Positions 20,388 to 28,374 of a stretch of DNA of 43,355 nucleotides are shown one piece after another. The stretch covers positions 1-43,355 of the forward strand of contig JAIXUT010000070.1 in NCBI GenBank assembly GCA_027483385.1. Reading direction: 5' to 3'. How positions within the stretch are numbered: position 1 is the stretch's first letter; every line of letters starts with the position of its first letter. The notes under the pieces are model-generated. The model was not told the origin of the DNA. It saw only the letters and a program-made list of their open reading frames with translations, and did not search any database. The translations under genes and the position numbers were made by a program. Origin of the DNA: Alphaproteobacteria bacterium (GTDB taxonomy: Bacteria > Pseudomonadota > Alphaproteobacteria > UBA2136 > UBA6156).

Positions 20388-20690
20388 TCAGGCCGAGGCC
20401 TGGAGTTCTGGTGAAGTGGGCTTGGGCGTGGGCCGCTTCACTTGGGCCCGCACCGCAATAGCGCGGATATCGCTTTCCGGCAGTCGGTGCAGCCCCATGC
20501 TTTCATCCATGAACCACAGCAGGTTGCTACGGTCGAGAATGAGGCGCTGCGCGCGGAGGGCGGGCGGCATGTTGCGCAAGGCCTTGACCGCGGTTTTGAG
20601 CTTGCGGGGTTTGTCCTTGGTGTAGATGAACGCCACCTTGGTGCCGTTCATCACGCATTGCAGTACGCGGTTCAGGGGCCAGATACTCAT
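20388..20690 (-). CDS. Unknown small basic protein, second gene of a two-gene operon
   Basis: I do not recognise this 100-residue protein. The ATG at 20690 overlaps the stop of the preceding gene as ATGA, so the two are translationally coupled; the track start at 20714 would overlap further without a ribosome site. The sequence opens MSIWPLNRVLQCVMNG, then FIYTKDKPRKLKTAVKALRN, which is strongly basic, then a predicted alpha/beta segment (AQRLILDRSNLLWFMDESMG) and a polar tail. There is no signal peptide or membrane segment, so it is probably cytosolic. A strong terminator follows directly. Confidence 0.7.
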   Translation of the reverse strand: MSIWPLNRVLQCVMNGTKVAFIYTKDKPRKLKTAVKALRNMPPALRAQRLILDRSNLLWFMDESMGLHRLPESDIRAIAVRAQVKRPTPKPTSPELQASA

Positions 20691-20986
20691 TCCACCACCT
20701 GCTGGTTTAGCCATGCATGCACGACCCTGGCCAACGGCGTGGTATCTTGTAACGGGATGTCGGTGCCCGTATCAGGGCAATACACGCGCAGGATAGTGGC
20801 GGGTGGTTTGGGTACCCAGACCACCGATTCTCGCTCAGCACACTGACGCGACTGAGTAAAAAACACTTCTTTGGCGGCACCAATTTCTGGCAAAACCGCA
20901 ATTTCGGTAACGGAGGGTTCTCCCAATACCGGACGCAGGATACGCAACACGCGATGCACGCGGTCAGTGACTAAAAGTTCGGCCAT
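20687..20986 (-). CDS. Unknown small protein, first gene of a two-gene operon
   Basis: This 99-residue protein starts at an ATG (20986) with a good ribosome site (GGAGA about eight bases upstream). It reads MAELLVTDRVHRVLRIL, then a strand-rich middle (ESVVWVPKPPATILRVYCPD) and an amphipathic end (LARVVHAWLNQQVVE). It has two cysteines, no signal and no membrane helix. I see no family match. It overlaps its partner as ATGA and lies divergent from rsh with only about 67 bp between start codons, so their promoters must be intertwined. The track hides this region behind an overlong rsh frame. Confidence 0.7.
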   Translation of the reverse strand: MAELLVTDRVHRVLRILRPVLGEPSVTEIAVLPEIGAAKEVFFTQSRQCAERESVVWVPKPPATILRVYCPDTGTDIPLQDTTPLARVVHAWLNQQVVE

Positions 20987-21019
20987 GGGAAATCTCCTTC
21001 TGGCGTGGGTTAAAGCGGG

Positions 21020-21048
21020 TTGCCTTAAAAACCGCCTTGCGCCACAAT
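21020..21048 (+). promoter_or_regulatory. Candidate promoter placing the transcript start at the rsh GTG
   Basis: TTGCCT (21020-21025), a 17-bp spacer and CACAAT (21043-21048) would start RNA at about 21054-21055, which is the GTG start of rsh. No Shine-Dalgarno is visible. Both boxes match consensus at four of six bases. Confidence 0.3.
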
Positions 21049-21053
21049 GGCGT

Positions 21054-23336
21054 GTGCGTCAATACGAACTCATCGAAAAAGTGAAGGGGTATAACCCCAA
21101 GGCCGATATTGGTCTGATAAACCGTGCCTACGTGTACAGCATGAAGGCCCACGGCCATCAGCAACGCGCCAGCGGCGAACCCTACTTAACCCACCCTTTG
21201 GCGGTGGCGGGGATTCTGGCCGATTTACAGCTCGATGATGCGAGCATCTGTGTGGGGCTGCTGCACGATACCTTGGAAGATACGCTGGCTACCTATGATG
21301 AAATTGCCACGCTGTTTGGCCCCGATGTGGCCGAATTGGTGGAAGGTGTGACCAAGCTTTCCAAAATTTCGTTTGAAGATAAAACTGTTGAACAGGCCGA
21401 AAATTTCCGCAAATTGCTGCTCGCGATGAGCAAGGATATTCGGGTGTTGCTCATCAAGCTGGCCGACCGCTTGCACAATATGCGCACACTCGGCGCCAAG
21501 CGTGCCGAAAGCCAGCGCAAAACCGCCAAGGAAACCCTCGATATTTACGTGCCACTGGCCGACCGCATTGGGGTGCACGGCGTGAAGGCCGAGCTGGAAG
21601 ACCTGGCCTTTCGGGTGTTAGAACCTGATGAATATGCCTTAATTGAACGCCAGATGACAGAATGGCGGGCCCAAGATGACCTGGTAGGCCGGGTGTTGAC
21701 CGAACTTAAAACCAAGCTGGCAGAAGCAGGGATTGCCGCCGATGTGACCGGCCGCGAGAAATCGATCGCCAGTATTTACCATAAAATTGTCCGCAAAAGC
21801 CTAGCGTTCGACCAACTGACCGATATTGTGGCCTACCGCATTTTGGTGGCCGATAAGCCCGCCTGCTACGCCGCTTTAGGGTTATTGCACGACCAATATA
21901 AGGCCATTCCAGGGCGCTTTAAGGATTATATCAGCGCGCCAAAGCCCAATGGCTACCAGAGCCTGCACACCAGCGTGGTCGGGCCGTTTAACAACCGTAT
22001 GGAGGTGCAAATCCGCACGCAGGCCATGCACGATGTGGCGGAAAACGGTGTGGCGGCGCACTGGGTGTATAACCACATTAAAGCGCCGGAAAAAGGGGAT
22101 GACCTTGGGAAGGAAAATAAGGCCCAACTGGCCGCCACCAAAGCCAAGGGCCGCAGTGCACCATCCCCCGAGCGCCTGACCGAAGACGCCCAAAAGCAAC
22201 CCGCCACCAACCCCTACCGTTGGCTTAAAGGGTTGGTCGAGCAGCTGCAGGGGTTGGAAGACCCAGCCGAGTTCTATGAAAACGCACGGCTGGAATTGTT
22301 TGCCGAACACGTGTTTGCGATGACGCCGAAAGGCGATGTCATTCAGCTGCCCAGTGGGGCAACGCCGCTCGATTTTGCTTACGCGGTGCACACCAAGGTG
22401 GGCAACCATGCCGTCAGCGCCAAAGTTAATGGCAGCGTGGTGCCGTTGCGGCGGCAGCTGGAAAACGGCGACGTGGTGGAGATTGTGACCAACCCCAACC
22501 AGCACCCCAACCCGGGCTGGCGCGAGCTGGTGGTGAGTTCGCGTGCGCGGGCGCAAATTAACCGCTATCTGCGCCAACAGGAACGCGAGGAACAAGTTCG
22601 TTTAGGCCGCGAGATTTTGGAAAAAGCCGCGCGGCGCGATGGCTGGCGTTGGGATATTAAAGAGCTTGGCCAGCTCATCAAAAAACTACCTGTGGGCCAA
22701 ATTACCGAAACCGATGATATCTTTGCCGCCTTGGGCCAGGGGCGGTTGTTCCCGCGCCAGATTTATGAAGTGCTCTACCCCTCTGCGCCTGTGGCAACAC
22801 CCGCGCAAGTGGTGCTGCGGCAGCTGGATGCCGGTAAAAAACCAAGCAAAATGAACGAAGGAGCTCTGGGCCCAAGTGCGGCCCTGGACGGCGTAATGGC
22901 GGGTATGAGCGTGCATTACGCCAAGTGTTGCAGCCCATTGCCCGGCGAAGAGGTTGTGGGGATTCTCACCACGGGGCGTGGCCTGACCATTCATATGCGC
23001 ACTTGCCGGAACTTGGAACAGCTGGCCGACCAGCCCGACCGCTGGCTGCCCGTAAAATGGAGTGCGGCGGCCGAGCGCGGTGAGCTGCGCGGGTTTATTT
23101 GCCGCTTGCGGTTTCATCTGCGCAACGATACCGGCAGCTTTGCCGCCATTACCAGCACCATTGCCAACCAAGATGCCAACATTATTGAAATTGCCACCGA
23201 ACACCGGGGGGCTGATAGCATGAGTATTCGGTGCGAAATGGAGATACGCAGCAAGGACCATCTCAACCGCCTGATTGCCAACCTCTCGGGCCTCAAGGCG
23301 ATGCTGCGGGTGGAAAAAATTTACGGCTGGAATTAA
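21054..23336 (+). CDS. rsh: Bifunctional (p)ppGpp synthetase/hydrolase, RelA/SpoT family
   Basis: This 760-residue protein makes and degrades the stringent-response alarmone (p)ppGpp. In order: an HD hydrolase domain (THPLAVAG, GLLHDTLEDT, KLADRLHNMRTL); a synthetase domain (GREKSIASIYHKI, FDQLTDIVAYRILV) with RFKDYISAPKPNGYQSLHT, where RFKD is the RXKD version seen in bifunctional enzymes instead of the EXDD of RelA; a TGS domain (VFAMTPKGDVIQLPSGATPL); the Cys-containing AKCCSPLPGEEVVG region; and a C-terminal ACT domain. The track frame starts at 20871 inside the divergent gene. Homology begins at VRQYELIEKVKGYNP, so I use the GTG at 21054. A single Rsh upstream of acpS-lepB-rnc-era is typical of alphaproteobacteria. 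Confidence 0.95.
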   Translation: MRQYELIEKVKGYNPKADIGLINRAYVYSMKAHGHQQRASGEPYLTHPLAVAGILADLQLDDASICVGLLHDTLEDTLATYDEIATLFGPDVAELVEGVTKLSKISFEDKTVEQAENFRKLLLAMSKDIRVLLIKLADRLHNMRTLGAKRAESQRKTAKETLDIYVPLADRIGVHGVKAELEDLAFRVLEPDEYALIERQMTEWRAQDDLVGRVLTELKTKLAEAGIAADVTGREKSIASIYHKIVRKSLAFDQLTDIVAYRILVADKPACYAALGLLHDQYKAIPGRFKDYISAPKPNGYQSLHTSVVGPFNNRMEVQIRTQAMHDVAENGVAAHWVYNHIKAPEKGDDLGKENKAQLAATKAKGRSAPSPERLTEDAQKQPATNPYRWLKGLVEQLQGLEDPAEFYENARLELFAEHVFAMTPKGDVIQLPSGATPLDFAYAVHTKVGNHAVSAKVNGSVVPLRRQLENGDVVEIVTNPNQHPNPGWRELVVSSRARAQINRYLRQQEREEQVRLGREILEKAARRDGWRWDIKELGQLIKKLPVGQITETDDIFAALGQGRLFPRQIYEVLYPSAPVATPAQVVLRQLDAGKKPSKMNEGALGPSAALDGVMAGMSVHYAKCCSPLPGEEVVGILTTGRGLTIHMRTCRNLEQLADQPDRWLPVKWSAAAERGELRGFICRLRFHLRNDTGSFAAITSTIANQDANIIEIATEHRGADSMSIRCEMEIRSKDHLNRLIANLSGLKAMLRVEKIYGWN

Positions 23337-23390
23337 CCCAAAATTTACCTGTTAAACGGCTTACTCGCGCAGATAATTCGGGGAATGGGG

Positions 23391-23419
23391 TGGACAATCC
23401 CCGTAAGGTTGGCTAGAGA
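23391..23419 (+). promoter_or_regulatory. Candidate promoter of the DUF2062-era operon
   Basis: TGGACA (23391-23396), a 17-bp spacer and TAGAGA (23414-23419) lie about 40 bp upstream of the first ATG, followed by an AT-rich stretch (TAAATTATATTTTT). The -35 is good and the -10 weak; TAAATT or TATATT slightly downstream could be the true -10. Confidence 0.3.
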
Positions 23420-23457
23420 TAAATTATATTTTTCCGTAACAACAAGGGGGCTGGCGA

Positions 23458-24060
23458 ATGGAATTGCTGCAAGTGCCAGCCAGTCGTAAACGTGGCATTC
23501 ATGCAAGTAAACGGCCTGCGACGGTTGGGTCGATGATTCAGGAGTCGGTGTATCCGACCATGGGTTATAAGGCCCTGGGCCGCTGGTTTTTGCTCAAAAT
23601 TATTCGGCAAACCCACGATGAACACAAGGTGGCGATGGGGGCGGCGATTGGCATGTGGGTAAATTTTTTACCCTTGCCAGGGTTGGGTGGAGTGATCTCA
23701 ATCATTCTGGCGTGGATATTTCGGGCTAATATTCCAGCGGCTTTTATTGCGCAAATCCCCAGCAACCCCTGGACATTCCCGCTGCTATGGTGGGTGAGCT
23801 ATGCGGTTGGGCGGCAAGTGGTGCCCGTACAGGAAGGCAGTATTTCGTTTGGGATGCTGATGCAGAACTTTAGTTGGGAATACCTTGGTGCCAACATCGT
23901 GCCATTGCTGGAAGGGGTGCTGCTGCCGATGGCGGTGGGTGGGCAGATTATTGGGATCATTCTGGGCCTGATTACCTACCGCATTATGTACCTGCAGGTT
24001 GGTTTATTTTGGGATAAACGCCGCGCCCGTCAGGCCGCTTTGGCCGCATTAAAGGTTTAA
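23458..24060 (+). CDS. DUF2062 domain membrane protein
   Basis: The 200-residue protein matches the DUF2062 pattern: an amphipathic N-terminus, then HKVAMGAAIGMWVNFLPLPG, AWIFRANIPAAFIAQIPSNP with the conserved Asn-Pro, and a final membrane helix (GGQIIGIILGLITYRIMYL). Three or four membrane segments are expected. The molecular role of the family is unknown. It opens the operon: a GGGGG ribosome site precedes the ATG, and acpS starts four bases after its stop. The same gene lies between rsh and acpS or nearby in several alphaproteobacteria, from memory. Confidence 0.85.
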   Translation: MELLQVPASRKRGIHASKRPATVGSMIQESVYPTMGYKALGRWFLLKIIRQTHDEHKVAMGAAIGMWVNFLPLPGLGGVISIILAWIFRANIPAAFIAQIPSNPWTFPLLWWVSYAVGRQVVPVQEGSISFGMLMQNFSWEYLGANIVPLLEGVLLPMAVGGQIIGIILGLITYRIMYLQVGLFWDKRRARQAALAALKV

Positions 24061-24064
24061 TATC

Positions 24065-24409
24065 ATGCTGGCAGGGGTTGGCATCGACCGCATTGAGGTT
24101 GGGCGTATTGCGGCAACCGAGGCAAAATTTGGCGAAGCCTTTACCACCCGTTTATTAACCCCCACCGAACTTGCCCAAAAGCACTGGGATGCACCTGCTC
24201 TGGCGCGGCGCTGGGCGTGCAAGGAGGCGGTTGCCAAAGCCTTGGGGACTGGCATTGGCGCGGCCTTAAGCTTTCAGGATATTGAAGTAAGCTACAGCCC
24301 CCAAGGGGCGCCACAGTGCACTGTGCGCGGCCACGCTGGCCAGCTGATGGTAAGTGTGACTGATGACGCCGGTGTGGCCACGGCAATCGCACTATGGGCG
24401 CACATGTAA
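24065..24409 (+). CDS. acpS: Holo-[acyl-carrier-protein] synthase
   Basis: AcpS transfers 4'-phosphopantetheine from CoA to the serine of acyl carrier protein, activating it for fatty acid synthesis. The 114-residue protein has the first metal-binding motif GVGIDRIEVGRI, the TPTE turn, the second motif CKEAVAKALGTGIG with the catalytic Glu and Lys, and SFQDIEV. The last strand (LMVSVTDDAGVATAIALW) departs from the usual SISHD pattern but aligns in position. It lies between DUF2062 and the RnfH-like gene, whose ATG overlaps its stop (TAATG). Confidence 0.93.
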   Translation: MLAGVGIDRIEVGRIAATEAKFGEAFTTRLLTPTELAQKHWDAPALARRWACKEAVAKALGTGIGAALSFQDIEVSYSPQGAPQCTVRGHAGQLMVSVTDDAGVATAIALWAHM

Positions 24410-24729
24410 TGCCAACCCCAGCGCAACACACGCGGTGTATGGTGGAGGTGGTGGCATGCGGCGAGGGAATTCATTTTTCCCGCCGGATGCCGGTTCCAGC
24501 ACAGCAAACTTTAGGATGGGCAGTGAACGCTAGCGGACTGTTTGCGCTGCACCCTAAACTGCAAGGGGCCAAGCTTGGGGTGTGGGGCCAAGTGTTGCCG
24601 CCAGCCACGGTGGTGCAGCCCCACGACCGTATTGAAGTTTATCTGCCCGTACTGCCCGCTGCGGTACAGGCTCACCGCGCACATCTGCAAAAATTCAAAA
24701 AACCGATGAAAGCTCCTTCCGATGCATAG
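24409..24729 (+). CDS. RnfH-family ubiquitin-like protein
   Basis: The 106-residue protein belongs to the RnfH (UPF0125) family of beta-grasp proteins. Diagnostic stretches are CMVEVVACGEG, then QTLGWAVNASGLFALHP, AKLGVWGQVLPPATVV and the near-invariant HDRIEVYLPV, followed by a basic C-terminal helix. Family members usually sit beside ratA/pasT in proteobacteria, and the biochemical role is unsettled. Here it lies between acpS and lepB: its ATG overlaps the acpS stop by one base and its own stop overlaps lepB by eight bases. An upstream ATG at 24394 is possible but overlaps acpS further. I leave the symbol blank because orthology rests on motif reading. Confidence 0.75.
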   Translation: MPTPAQHTRCMVEVVACGEGIHFSRRMPVPAQQTLGWAVNASGLFALHPKLQGAKLGVWGQVLPPATVVQPHDRIEVYLPVLPAAVQAHRAHLQKFKKPMKAPSDA

Positions 24730-25453
24730 CTTTTTGGCCCAGGCATGGTCGTTTATTAAAACCGTGGCAATTGCGGCCTTTCTGGCGTTTTTTGTGATTC
24801 GGGGGTTTATTTTTGAACCGTTCCGTATCCCATCGAGCTCGATGATGCCGAATTTGTTGATTGGCGATTACCTGGTGGTGAGCAAGTTTGCCTATGGCAA
24901 CCGCTTGCCCTTAACCAACTTCTTTTTTTGGGAACGTGATGTTGAACGCGGCGATATTGTGGTTTTCCGGCGTACGGGCAGCGGCTTGCCTGGCAGTTTT
25001 TTTGGGCTGGGGCCGACGTTGTTTATTAAGCGCGTGGTGGGGCTGCCGGGAGATACGATTGCCTTTGAAAATCAGCAACTCATCATTAACGGCCAAACAA
25101 TTTCCAGCACCAGCCTGGGGGCTTACCCCTTGGCGTTGCCGCAAGGCGAAGTACAGGCCGACTTAAAGCGCGAAGATTTACTGGGCGTGCAGCACAGTAT
25201 TTTACAAATCCCGGGTGAAGCGGGGCCGCGGGTGGCGGAGTCGCTGATTCCTGCACGGCACTATGTGGTGGTGGGTGATAACCGCGACAACAGCCGCGAC
25301 AGCCGCTACTGGCAAGAACCCGCCTGGGGGTTTGTGCCCAAAGATGACATTATGGGCCGGGCCGAGTTTATTGTCTGGAGCTGGAACGACAACTGGCGGC
25401 CACGGCTGGAACGCGTGATGACCAACCTGCGGGCTGTGCATGAAGCTCGGTAA
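24722..25453 (+). CDS. lepB: Signal peptidase I
   Basis: LepB cleaves Sec and Tat signal peptides from exported proteins at the periplasmic face of the inner membrane. The 243-residue protein has one N-terminal anchor (TVAIAAFLAFFVIRGFIF), the nucleophile in PSSSMMPN (Ser about residue 40), the general base Lys in IKRVVGLPGD, and the box GDNRDNSRDSRYW. It overlaps the RnfH-like gene by 8 bp and rnc by 14 bp, so it is made from the same mRNA. Substrates in this window would include the several exported proteins described below. Confidence 0.96.
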   Translation: MHSFLAQAWSFIKTVAIAAFLAFFVIRGFIFEPFRIPSSSMMPNLLIGDYLVVSKFAYGNRLPLTNFFFWERDVERGDIVVFRRTGSGLPGSFFGLGPTLFIKRVVGLPGDTIAFENQQLIINGQTISSTSLGAYPLALPQGEVQADLKREDLLGVQHSILQIPGEAGPRVAESLIPARHYVVVGDNRDNSRDSRYWQEPAWGFVPKDDIMGRAEFIVWSWNDNWRPRLERVMTNLRAVHEAR

Positions 25454-26087
25454 CCTTGCAAACTTAATTGGGTTTACGGGCGATACTGCTCTGTTGCAGC
25501 AGGCTTTAACCCACCGCAGTGCGGGCAGCCCCAGTTACGAGCGGCTGGAATTTGTGGGCGACAGAGTGTTAAACTTGGCGGTTGCCGCGTGGTTGTATCG
25601 TTTGAACCCAGGTACCACAGAAGGCCAACTTTCGTTGCAGCATACCGCCTTGGTGCGCGAGGGCAGCTGTACCAGCGTGGCCGAGCAGTGGGGCCTGTGG
25701 CCGCTGATTGAAATGACCAACAAGACCAAGCAATCTGTGCCCACGCAACGCCGTGTGCTGGCCGATACCACCGAGGCTGTGCTGGGCGCGCTGTTTCTAA
25801 TCCATGGCATGGAGGCCGTGCAGCGGTTGGTGGAACGGGACTGGGCCGCTTTATTAAACTTGCCCGAAGGCGGGAAGGATGCCAAAACTTGGCTGCAAGA
25901 GCACCTGCAGGCCGCAGGCCACGCCTTGCCAGTTTACACCACGCTGGCGCAAGCTGGCCCCGACCACGCCGCCGCATTTACTGTTGAAGTAGCCTGCACG
26001 CTTGGCCGTATTGAGGCCACGGGGCCTAGTAAACAAGCGGCCAGCCTGGCGGCCGCGGCCGCGTTAATCAGAAAGCTAAATTTATGA
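25440..26087 (+). CDS. rnc: Ribonuclease III
   Basis: RNase III cuts double-stranded RNA, processing rRNA precursors and some mRNAs. The 215-residue protein has the signature ERLEFVGDRVLNL, the second catalytic pair in LADTTEAVLGALF, and a C-terminal double-stranded RNA-binding domain (DAKTWLQEHLQAAGHALPVY to KQAASLAAAAALIRKL). The start overlaps lepB by 14 bp and the stop overlaps era as ATGA, the classic lepB-rnc-era coupling. Confidence 0.95.
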   Translation: MKLGNLANLIGFTGDTALLQQALTHRSAGSPSYERLEFVGDRVLNLAVAAWLYRLNPGTTEGQLSLQHTALVREGSCTSVAEQWGLWPLIEMTNKTKQSVPTQRRVLADTTEAVLGALFLIHGMEAVQRLVERDWAALLNLPEGGKDAKTWLQEHLQAAGHALPVYTTLAQAGPDHAAAFTVEVACTLGRIEATGPSKQAASLAAAAALIRKLNL

Positions 26088-26974
26088 ACGAAACTCAACC
26101 TATCCCAGCTGTTGCCACGCGTTGCGCCTACGTGGCCCTGATTGGCCAGCCCAATGCGGGGAAATCGACTTTAATGAACGCATTGGTAGGAGCACGGGTA
26201 GGGATTGTTTCGGCCAAGCCCAACACCACGCGGTTGCTGGTGCGCGGCGTGCAAACCATGGGCAATACGCAGCTGGTGTGGCTGGATACCCCGGGGCTGA
26301 CCAGTGACATTGGCAACGCCAAAAAGGGCTACGACCGCGCCCTGATGCAACAGGCCAGCACCGCGATGAACGAGGCCGATGTGGTGGTGATTGTGGTGGA
26401 AGCCAGCAAGGCCATTCGGGGAATTGCGCAGGAGACTGCGTGGTGGGAGGCCGCGCAGGCCCAAGCTCAGCCCGTGATTTTGGTGCTCAGCCAAGTGGAT
26501 AAGCTGAAGGAAAAGAAGCTGCTATTGCCGCTGCTCACTCAGCTGCAAGGCGCGCCGCTGGCGGCGGTGATTCCGCTTTCGGCCCAAAAAGGCACGGCTA
26601 TTAAGGAATTGGCGGCAGCGGTGACCAAGCTGGCGCCCGTCGGGCCCCACCTATTTCCGCCCGAAATGCTGACCGACCAGCCCTTGGCCGAGCGGTTATC
26701 GGAACTCACGCGCGAGCAACTGATGCGCATTTTGCAGGCCGAAGTGCCTTACGGCATTACGGTGCAGACCGAAGACGTAGAACCGCCGCACGACGACCTG
26801 CCGATGCGGATTGCCCAATTTATTGTGGTGAGCAAAGCGAGCCACAAGGCTATGGTGCTGGGCGCGGGCGGGCAGATGATTAAACGCCTTGGCACGCAAG
26901 CGCGCCACGCCATGCAGGAGGTTTTGGGGCAGGGCGTGCGGCTGGAGCTGCAGGTGAAAATGCTTAAAAAGTAG
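26084..26974 (+). CDS. era: GTPase Era with atypical G4 motif
   Basis: Era is a GTPase that binds the 3' end of 16S rRNA and helps mature the 30S subunit. The 296-residue protein has G1 GQPNAGKST, a G2 region KPNTTR, G3 DTPG and G5 SAQKG, then a KH domain (RIAQFIVVSKASHKAMVLG, GAGGQMIKRLG). The guanine-specificity motif G4, normally NKxD, reads SQVD in VILVLSQVDKLKEK; the Asp that contacts guanine is kept but Asn and Lys are lost. The DNA reads AGC CAA GTG GAT, so this is not a frame error. It is the last gene of the six-gene operon, with no clear terminator after it. Confidence 0.94.
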   Translation: MNETQPIPAVATRCAYVALIGQPNAGKSTLMNALVGARVGIVSAKPNTTRLLVRGVQTMGNTQLVWLDTPGLTSDIGNAKKGYDRALMQQASTAMNEADVVVIVVEASKAIRGIAQETAWWEAAQAQAQPVILVLSQVDKLKEKKLLLPLLTQLQGAPLAAVIPLSAQKGTAIKELAAAVTKLAPVGPHLFPPEMLTDQPLAERLSELTREQLMRILQAEVPYGITVQTEDVEPPHDDLPMRIAQFIVVSKASHKAMVLGAGGQMIKRLGTQARHAMQEVLGQGVRLELQVKMLKK

Positions 26975-27071
26975 GCTGAAGCGTGCCCCGCGCGCCACAA
27001 GCTTGACGTGTAAACTTACTTTGCAAACCTTCACGCTACCCGAACCGCCGTTCTGTTGTTAGATTAACCAA

Positions 27072-27851
27072 ATGCCCAGCTATAGCATTTTGCTCATGCG
27101 CACCGATGCCACCGATAAACGGCCCTTGCGGCTGAATATTGGCCGCAACATGTTTTGGGTGTTAACTCTTGGGGCCTGTGCCTTGCCGTTGTTGGGGTTT
27201 GTGCTATCGGCGGGCTGGATTGCCCCCAACTGGTTAAAATTTAACATGAACAACATGCAAGAAGCGGTGAAGGAAGCCGAAGCCACCTTGCAGCCGTTGC
27301 AGCAGCAAAATGCCCAACTCGCCGAACGTAAAGCTTTGTTGGAAACTCAAATCGCCACCATGCGCGGCCAGCTGGCCGAGGCCGAAACCAAAACCACCAT
27401 GGCCGAAACTGCCCGTACCGAAGCCGCCACCCGTTTGGGCCAATTGGAAGCCGAGGTGGTGAACCTGAAGCAATCGGTGGCGAAGTATGAAGCGATGCTG
27501 AAGCCGAAATCGGCCACATTACGCGAGCTGTTGCAGTGTAACGACCTCACCGCCACCGCGAAGGCCGGTAAAGTAGAATACGCCACCACCTTTTCCCGCG
27601 TCCGGCGCGATGCCACTTTGCCAAGTAAGCTGACAGTACAGGTACGCGTAGCCCAAGGCGATAACGCCATGTTGCTGGAGCAATCTAAGCAAAGTGCGAA
27701 CGTGGTGAATCATACCCTTGAACTGGCGAAATCGGCCAAAATAAATGGCAGCCTTACACTGGCCGCCAACCAAGCGGGTGGTATGCGAATGCTGGACGTG
27801 AAGGTGATGAATGGCGCCACTCAAGTGGGCTATTGCTGGAAGAGTTTTTAG
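27072..27851 (+). CDS. Single-pass membrane protein with periplasmic coiled coil
   Basis: The 259-residue protein has a basic cytoplasmic N-terminus (about 27 residues), one membrane helix (NMFWVLTLGACALPLLGFVL), a long coiled coil (about residues 60-140, with QQQNAQLAERKALLETQ and GQLEAEVVNLKQSVAKYEAML) and a C-terminal beta-rich domain (AGKVEYATTFSRVRRDATLP, LTVQVRVAQGD). The layout recalls DUF6776-type envelope proteins, but I cannot confirm membership. Two cysteines lie in the C-terminal domain (LLQCND and GYCWKSF). It follows era after about 97 bp and ends convergent with the next gene, with overlapping stop codons. Confidence 0.65.
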   Translation: MPSYSILLMRTDATDKRPLRLNIGRNMFWVLTLGACALPLLGFVLSAGWIAPNWLKFNMNNMQEAVKEAEATLQPLQQQNAQLAERKALLETQIATMRGQLAEAETKTTMAETARTEAATRLGQLEAEVVNLKQSVAKYEAMLKPKSATLRELLQCNDLTATAKAGKVEYATTFSRVRRDATLPSKLTVQVRVAQGDNAMLLEQSKQSANVVNHTLELAKSAKINGSLTLAANQAGGMRMLDVKVMNGATQVGYCWKSF

Positions 27852-28357
27852 AGGCTTGTAAACCAACGGTTGACTTGCCGACGTTTAGTAAAAATCAATA
27901 CGCGGTTGGCTGGGTAATGGGCCAATTCATCCCACCATTTTTGGCGGTTATCACGTCGCCAGCGCCAGACCCACTGCAGAAACGGCCACTGAATTGCGTC
28001 ATCAAAACCTGTGGCCAAATCGGCGCGCCGTTTAAGGCCTAGCTTGTGCAAAGCATAGCGCCGTAAAATTTGCCCGAGGCAGTACAAGGTCCCGAAATCG
28101 AGAAAGATAATCAGGTCAGCACGCATCCGCAAAGGCGCGGAAAGCCGAAAAAAATTGCCGTCGGCCACCCATGCGCGCTGCTTGGCCAATTTGCTGAAGC
28201 TTAACTGAATGGTGCGGTCGGCCTTCATGGTCCAGCCAGGGTGGTGGGCCAGGTTATCGAGGTGTGTGACGGGTAAATTTAGCTTATTTCCAAGCGCACG
28301 GGCCAGCGTACTTTTGCCCGCACCACTCATCCCTAAAATTAAAATGCGTTTGGGCAT
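27848..28357 (-). CDS. P-loop kinase-like protein (adenylate-kinase/FlaR-like)
   Basis: The 169-residue protein has a Walker A motif near its start (GMSGAGKSTLARALG), then THLDNLAHHPGW, a typical acceptor-site strand, WVADGNFF, and the strand ADLIIFLDF. This is the pattern of the small adenylate-kinase-like proteins often annotated as topology modulation protein or FlaR. The substrate is unknown and the name is historical. It is the last gene of the minus-strand run FNR, pilin-like, pth, ychF, 17 bp after ychF. No Shine-Dalgarno is obvious. Confidence 0.78.
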   Translation of the reverse strand: MPKRILILGMSGAGKSTLARALGNKLNLPVTHLDNLAHHPGWTMKADRTIQLSFSKLAKQRAWVADGNFFRLSAPLRMRADLIIFLDFGTLYCLGQILRRYALHKLGLKRRADLATGFDDAIQWPFLQWVWRWRRDNRQKWWDELAHYPANRVLIFTKRRQVNRWFTSL

Positions 28358-28374
28358 CGTGAGTAAAAAAGAAA

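Noticed and set aside
20388-20986. Assigning the orphan operon as a toxin-antitoxin pair
   Set aside because: Size and coupling fit, but no toxin or antitoxin motif is visible, so it is kept as unknown.
20871-21053. N-terminal extension of rsh in the track
   Set aside because: It reads through the divergent small gene and is unlike any Rsh N-terminus; homology begins at the GTG at 21054.
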